A stretch of DNA of 36,150 nucleotides, taken from NCBI GenBank assembly GCA_964058845.1, contig CAXKVR010000535.1:1-36150 (forward strand), read 5' to 3'. The translations under genes were made by a program, and so were the position numbers. This stretch comes from Carex sylvatica. Taxonomy: Eukaryota; Streptophyta; Magnoliopsida; Poales; Cyperaceae. Under the pieces are notes generated by a model that was not told the DNA's origin, made no database searches, and was given only the letters and a program-made list of their open reading frames with translations. Shown here piece after piece: positions 30,567 through 36,150 of the stretch (positions are counted from its first letter, which is position 1; each line of letters opens with the position of its first letter).

Positions 30567-31685
30567 GCAAAACAGAAAAAAGAGGAATATGTTTAACATT
30601 TTTTTCTCAAAATTATATCTCAATTTTCTCCCAGTATCTAGTCATGTGTTTAGATCTCTTTTTAAATGCACTGGGCATTAATTTGCTGTTCAGTTGCATT
30701 TTCTATCTAGATTTCAAATTTTGTTGTGCCAATTTGTCAAATATTATCCCTGCTCACTGAGATATCACTAAGAAAAATATATATCAATAATAGAAGAATT
30801 AATCAATTTCAAAGTAAGTAAGAAAAAACATATAAAAAAATATTGGATGTATATCTAAGCACAAATAAAACTTCAGTACATATTTTATTATCACACACTA
30901 TCACTGGAAAAAAAAAACAATGTGAAAATAAATATTCATTGGAATAAATAGAAATAAAAGGATGATTAATCGGTAAAATGATCAATTAATTGGAAAAAAT
31001 GGTTGATTAATCGTTTTCATTTACAAATAGATATCCGTTAAGTGTATTTGTAATGATTTGACTGCTGTTAAACATTAATGACCATTTGATCGGCTGTTAA
31101 GACTGTTTTTTACAACACTGTCTAAGACAAGCACGAACAAAATTTCAATCCGATTTCAAATCATTTTGCAATTTTTTATTTTTTTTTACAGCACGGCATG
31201 CTTTACAACTTGGAAGAGCCTAAAATTTGATGAAACATAAGTTGTATGTGAACTACTGGGCTTGTAAAAGTAATTTTTCTGAGAAGGGTGTGAGAAGGCC
31301 TGTGATTTATTTTTCGAATTGGGTGTGAAAAGGCCTGTGATTTTGCAGTAGGCGAAACAACTGGGATTTTAATTGGAATTTTGAAACGACAGGCTGAATA
31401 GTCTTCTCTCAATTTCTCGAGTCCGCATGCACTGAATTTTGTGTTTAGATCAAGACCGTCTGATGGGAATCCGGACCAATCCAGCCCGAGGTGAAACGCA
31501 CACCCCCTTTTTTTCGTGCTAAAACAGATCAAACGGTCCGGATTTAAACTCAAAATTTGAGTTACTTTACGTAATTTGAAGTTCAATTTTCCCTAGTCGG
31601 AGAGATCAATCCTCCATTTTCCGTCCGATCAAGATCAGACGGTGTGTATTACACTCGCACGGTCGCACACTTTGTGTCCTTATAT
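30567..31685. other. Intergenic between the two genes; short tandem repeat at 31287-31340
   Basis: The first few hundred bases would be the 3' untranslated region of the RID3-like gene; no canonical AATAAA stands out near the stop. GTGTGAGAAGGCCTGTGATT (about 31287) is repeated 34 bp later as GTGTGAAAAGGCCTGTGATT. The 127-codon minus frame at 31203-31586 has no recognisable domain and spans this repeat, so I do not call it a gene. Confidence 0.45.
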
Positions 31686-32084
31686 TACGGGTGTTCATCG
31701 GTTCGGTTCGGTTGAAATCGAATCAAACTTGGCAAACCAAAGTTATAATTCGGTTTTAAAAATAGAACCGAACCGAACCGAATTAGCATTGCAACCGAAT
31801 CAAACCGAACCGAAGTTTTATTTCGGTTTGTTCGGTTCAAACCGAAATATATTAATTTTTTTATTTAAAACCGAAGTATATTAAAAAATAAATCGAAGTA
31901 TTAAGAAATAAATTAAGATATTTAGAAATAAACCAAGTATTCAAATCAAACCGAACTGAAGTTATAATTCGATTTTGAAAAGCCAACCGAACCGATCAAA
32001 TAAATCAAAATAACCAAACCGTTTAAACCGAACTAATTTGATTTGGTCCAAAACCGATTAAACCGAACCGTTTGAAAACCCCTA
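31686..32084. mobile_element. hAT-like non-autonomous element rich in GGTTCGGTTCGG motifs
   Basis: The left end TACGGGTGTTCATCGGTTCG and the inverted right end TAGGGGTTTTCAAACGGTTC are similar. Both subterminal regions are filled with CGGTTCGGTT / AACCGAACCG motifs around an AT-rich centre, the layout seen in many plant hAT-type MITEs. An 8-bp target duplication was not clear. The plus frame at 31642-31884 reflects these repeats. Confidence 0.65.
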
Positions 32085-33110
32085 ATTACGTGCATCAATG
32101 CCAGATGATCCCTCGTACTTGATTTTTCTCTCCAGTACTTGGGCGCCGGTTAGTCGGATCTGACTCTGTTTCTCTGTGAAGATCTTGATGATGTTCACTG
32201 TATAACTGTATGATTACTTAATTAATCCGTCCTATGAAATGGCAGTCTGGAAGATGTACAGCTGTCTACAGAAATATGATGACATATTTGATCCATCTAT
32301 GAGTCTCGGCTGTTGGGAAAATATCTTCTTCATCTGAGATGCACATATGAAAAATGCTGCCTTTATGTGCATGTATACTTTGTAGCTTTGTGTAGCGGAT
32401 CATATCATACATAAAAGTTGGCTTTATGATAATTCGTACATTAGCCGTAGCGATTTGCAATATGTGTGAGCCGTTAAATACAAAGACAATGTTTCCGAGG
32501 CTTCGGTTCTTATTTTGGTCAAAGACCATAATCACTGACAGACGGTTTGTACAGAAGATAACGACGACATTGCTAGAGACCAGGTGCATCCAGTCTCTAT
32601 GTAAAAAGAGAACTTGTTCTGACGTGGACGTCATTATATTTACTTTATTCCGACTGCAACTTCAACATCTATTTTATGGAACACCCTATAAAAACTATAA
32701 TTTTTCTGAACCTATTTTTGTAAATCTATTTCCACTCCGTGCTTATTCGTCAAGTTAAAAAATTTGTTATTAGAATTTTTTTTTTTTTTTTGAAAAACTT
32801 ATCTGTGGCAGCTAACTAGCCAAGGAATTAATGGAATATTTTCGGAAGTACTGGAATGTTGGTTTTCATGTTTCTTCAATTTCTTAAAATAGAATGTAAT
32901 ATATTTTTAATTATGCTAAAATTAACAATAAACGCCTTCAACAGTTTCATACAAACGTTGTGCCGACGATTTAAATTCAATTCGAGATAACTAATTTTAT
33001 TTATTTTCTTGAATATTCCAAACAACAATTATGCTAATTTTTAATAGACTACTTATAGTCTTGTTATAATCTTCTATTATTAGTACAGATTCCAATTAGT
33101 TCAGGGTTAG
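32085..33110. other. Intergenic, mostly unique sequence; no gene assigned
   Basis: Overlapping frames on opposite strands (plus 32426-32758, 110 codons; minus 32266-32634, 122 codons) are moderately long, but neither shows a known domain or splice-linked neighbours. From about 32760 the sequence is AT-rich with a T tract. The last part would contain the upstream region of the CLPTM1 gene. Confidence 0.4.
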
Positions 33111-33200
33111 ATGAGCAAAAAATCTCACACATAAATAATCTATCTCCCCCAAGCAAATCTCTCTCTCGTCTCTAGATCGGGTTCTCTGCACTAATCAGCG
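33111..33200 (+). promoter_or_regulatory. Proximal promoter and 5' leader of the CLPTM1-family gene
   Basis: CATAAATAA (about 33130) could serve as a weak TATA element. It is followed by a CT-rich leader (CAAATCTCTCTCTCGTCTCT) leading into ATG 33201, a common layout for plant 5' leaders. The transcription start cannot be fixed from sequence alone. Confidence 0.35.
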
Positions 33201-36150
33201 ATGTCTCAAGTACAAGCCGCTCCGGTGGCTGGGGAACAGCGCCAACAAGGCGGCGCCGTCGCACAAGGCGGAGGAGGGTTAGGTCAGACTATAGCTGGAG
33301 TCGTACGGATGGCGGTTTTCTGGTACTTCGCAATGAAATTTTTCTCGCCGAAGAAACCCGCCGTCTCTAATGAACCTGCGGTGCTTTTATCTAACACGTT
33401 TAGTAAAGGCGAACCTATGGTAAAAATTTTGTTTCTTTTTCAGTATGTGTTGCTAAATTGATCGCGGCATCGGAGATTTCATATTTGAACTGCCGTGATT
33501 CGTTTTCTTGGTGATTTGGTTTCTTGGGAGAAATTGGAAGAATGGATGCGAGCATGTATAAATGCTGGATCTTTAGTTTCATATAACATAATTAAGTGGC
33601 CTTAGAATTATATACCCCGAGTTTAAATTTGAGGAACTGAAAGGGAGCAGGGGATAGAAGATCGTTGTTAACTTGTACTTCAAGTTCCCCTAGATTGATA
33701 GTTTCGTTATTAACTATTTGGAGGATGATGATTTTGTGACGTATCAAAATATTTATTCAAAAATAATAGAAGAATCTACAGAACAAGGTTCTCTGTTTGC
33801 AAGTTGCCAAGGGTTTAAGACTTTAAATTACCAAACAACCTGTTACCAACAAATCTGGTACTGAATTCTCTTAGCCACATGCTGACTAAATGACTAATGC
33901 TTTTCTGTTTATCCTTGGACAGGATATGTGGTTATATCTCACAGAGCATGATAAATTTAACGATTTTAGTAATGAAGATGCACTCTATTGGCATGAGACC
34001 AGTATACCATACGGAGTATGGGGCCCCACCAGCACTCGAAAACGCACTTTGACCTACTACCCATCTGAGGTACTTTGAAATCTGATAAGTTGTTTCTAAT
34101 TTTTTTCTGTTTGGCAAAAAAATCATCTGCACCGTCTCATGCAAATGCTACATGAATAGTATCCTTTATTAAAATGGGCATGCAAGCAAATCACACCTTA
34201 ATTTTAGGCTTATAGGTGGAATCAAGGTTTGGAGATGTTGTGGGCTTAAATAAGGTTTGAAGGGTGGCTAGGGTTAGGGTTTAGCAACAAAGGACCATGC
34301 AGAGAAAAGGAGGGAGAGTCATTCAGTTTTGCCAAAGGAGAGACTCTGTGATTCTTTTAATCATCATTATTCTGTCTCGTTGAATTACATACACCATTAG
34401 ATAACCATATCTACTATGGTCAGATATAAATTTAGTTGAAATCTAGACTCGACCTCAACCATATATTACCAAGTTCCGTTTACTTAATGTATATTTGTAT
34501 GTAATTTCCTTATGGTGGGTATTATATTGTAGGCACTGAAGCATAATGGAAGCCTCTATGCACATGTTTTCTTTGCTAGATCAGGTTATCCTGCTGACCC
34601 ATCAGATCCAGAATATGACCCCAAATCTTCATTTGGGGGAACGCATTGTAAGTACAAAGCTTATTGCAGAATTCTCTTTTGAATTGATTAAATCTGTTAA
34701 TATTTTCTAACCATGCAGCCTTTTTCTTAATTGCTACCAGGCCCCAAGCACTGTTTTGCCAGTTCAGTAGTATATAAAAAAAGGTTCTTTGTACTGCTAC
34801 ATCTATGACAAAAAGGAGAAAATAAACCCATCTAAACAGACACTCAATTGTAGATAACCCCATTTAAAACACAAATAAGAAACAAGAATACTAAATTTTG
34901 TGAGCTATCTAACAATTTCTCTCACTCTATTTGCAGCTGTTGTAGCTTATTTGCGCAAATCAAAAAATGATAAGAAGAAGAGCTTATTGGATGAAGCATC
35001 TCCTAAGGTTGTAAAGATTTAGATTCACCTACTTTTTGCTTTTCATAGACATTGTTTTAGTTGTACTGATATTTCATTTTTTAACAGGAAGTTGATTCAC
35101 AAATTGAAACCAAAGAAGGACCTGTTGAGTATATTTCATACTGGAAACCCAATATTACCATCAATTTACTTGAGGATGTTAACCGGTAATTTTGCTGACA
35201 ATTTATTCATCTAGTTACTTTTGATTTATTGAATCTAAGTTTTGAATAATAGATATTATACTCTGTAAGAACTATCTATGACGATGCTCCACGTTTGATA
35301 GATTTTATACTTTTGTTGGTGTTTTTTTTTTACCCAACTTTTTTTTTTTTTTTGAAAATGCAGGTACCAGCATAATAACATTCCTCAAACTATTTCTGGA
35401 CGTATCCTTATATCTTTCTATTAGACTTTATAAATAAGTTCTACCTTTAGGAACTTGTACCTTACATAATTCCATTTAGATTGCAATTAGTTGGTTCCTT
35501 TAAACAAGTGATTGGCATGAATAATAGTTTATATATTGAGTAAGTCTATGGTACTATGCATAGTATGGATGGGTCCGTACTACGGATTAATATCTTCATT
35601 TTTTAAATTCTAATGGCCGATCCAAACCGTTCAACAGGATTTTTATATTAATATGTACTTGCAGACGAAAAATTTTACATTTTTTAGAATTTTTTTACTA
35701 TTTTTTAAGACAGGTAGAAAATCACTTGAACTGAAAATTCTGTACCATCCAAAAACAGTGGTTTTCTACCTGTCTTAACAAATAGTAAAAAAATTCTAAA
35801 AAATGTAAAATTTGGTCAGCAAGTACTTATTCATATAGAAATCATGTTGAATGGTTCGGATTGACCGTTAGGATTTAAAAACGAAGATATTAAACCGTAG
35901 TACGGACCCATCCGTGCTATGCATAGTACCATAGACTCACTCTTATATATTTATAGATTTAAAATTTTCTGGTGTATTCTAGAAATAAACAATTTTCCAA
36001 CCACTAATTTGTTTTTAGTTTTAATTCTTACAAATATTGAAATTTAAGTATAGAAGGTATTTCTGTTTCCTTTACAAAATTTGTACAGAATTAAAGGTGG
36101 ACTACAAATCAGGGACTTACTACCCAATAATTTACTTTAACGATTTCTGG
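33201..36150 (+). CDS. CLPTM1-family transmembrane protein, N-terminal 250 residues (gene runs off the window)
   Basis: Members of this family are multi-pass membrane proteins of the endoplasmic reticulum and secretory pathway; the human homologue is the cleft lip and palate transmembrane protein 1. Exons: 33201-33419, 33923-34069, 34533-34647, 34937-35007, 35088-35185, 35364-35401 and 36089 onward. All junctions are GT-AG and in frame. The start MSQVQAAPVAGEQRQQGGAV is followed by a Gly-rich stretch and one hydrophobic segment (about 33-48, ending VFWYFAMKFF), a probable signal anchor. The luminal-type family domain then begins: DMWLYLTEHDKFNDF (74-88), IPYGVWGPTS (102-111), SLYAHVFFARSG, YWKPNITINLLEDV with one N-glycosylation sequon (NIT), and YYPIIYFNDFW at the edge. 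The C-terminal membrane helices lie beyond 36150. Nothing suggests it is broken. Confidence 0.92.
35538..35942. mobile_element. Mutator-type foldback MITE in CLPTM1 intron 6, exact 9-bp target duplication (family P copy 3)
   Basis: TTATATATT is directly repeated at 35529-35537 and 35943-35951. The termini are inverted: GAGTAAGTCTATGGTACTAT left, GAGTGAGTCTATGGTACTAT right. The palindrome covers nearly all 405 bp (for example GATTTTCTACCTGTCTTA around the centre pairs with its complement). The 9-bp duplication and long inverted arms fit Mutator-like elements. The inner arms carry the family P core (AAACCGTTCAACAGGATTTT; TGTTGAATGGTTCGGATTG). It sits in the same intron 687 bp long and leaves the splice sites intact. 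Confidence 0.93.

Noticed and set aside
31203..31586. 127-codon minus-strand open frame
   Set aside because: It spans a 34-bp tandem repeat and lies in repeat-like sequence with no protein features beyond openness.
32266..32634. 122-codon minus-strand open frame between the two genes
   Set aside because: It overlaps a 110-codon plus-strand frame, contains no domain I recognise, and has no splice-linked neighbours or promoter signals. Length alone is not enough.
1..36150. A new multi-gene defence, biosynthetic or mobile system
   Set aside because: Only two intact genes are present, they are conserved housekeeping genes, and no cluster of co-oriented unknown genes exists.

Overview
The window is nuclear DNA from a flowering plant, most likely a eudicot; the species cannot be named. 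It is AT-rich, its genes have short exons split by AT-rich GT-AG introns, and it is full of plant-type transposon debris. There are no operons, ribosome binding sites, CRISPR arrays or phage genes, and I found no previously undescribed multi-gene system. The interest lies in transposon biology, gene decay and gene structure.

Layout. From 1 to about 26.3 kb the window is mostly transposon-derived or unassigned, with scattered gene remnants. These are a two-exon remnant of a cytosolic triosephosphate isomerase gene (2.63-3.30 kb, minus), an unidentified coding-like exon (3.80-4.03 kb, plus), a decayed spliced 3' end with an acidic tail (5.33-5.66 kb, minus) and weaker candidates at 0.68, 1.86, 12.4 and 21.6-21.85 kb. 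Three related Copia-like LTR segments lie at 4.2-5.3, 6.9-7.8 and 7.9-8.6 kb. Short non-autonomous DNA transposons are abundant. Two hAT elements have exact 8-bp target-site duplications (18189-18863 and 24106-24539), and two Mutator-type foldbacks have exact 9-10-bp duplications (11778-12107 and 35538-35942). Further palindromic elements lie at 1.2, 9.6, 12.7-14.1, 14.4, 16.1, 17.6, 22.5 and 25.9 kb. A degenerate tandem array fills 19.2-20.7 kb.

The gene-bearing part starts at about 25.2 kb. A complete eight-exon gene (26375-30566, plus) encodes a 418-residue WD40 protein of the RID3/IPI3/WDR18 family, a pre-60S ribosome assembly factor. Its first intron appears to use a GC rather than GT donor. 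About 2.6 kb downstream, on the same strand, a CLPTM1-family membrane protein gene starts at 33201 and runs off the window after seven exons (250 residues visible). Its sixth intron carries one of the Mutator-type foldbacks. The two genes are independent transcription units and nothing in the sequence links their functions.

Limits: exon boundaries were read by eye from splice consensus, frame continuity and recalled family sequence. No alignment, expression data or database search was available. Transposon family calls rest on terminal repeats and target-site duplications, not on transposase genes, which are absent here.
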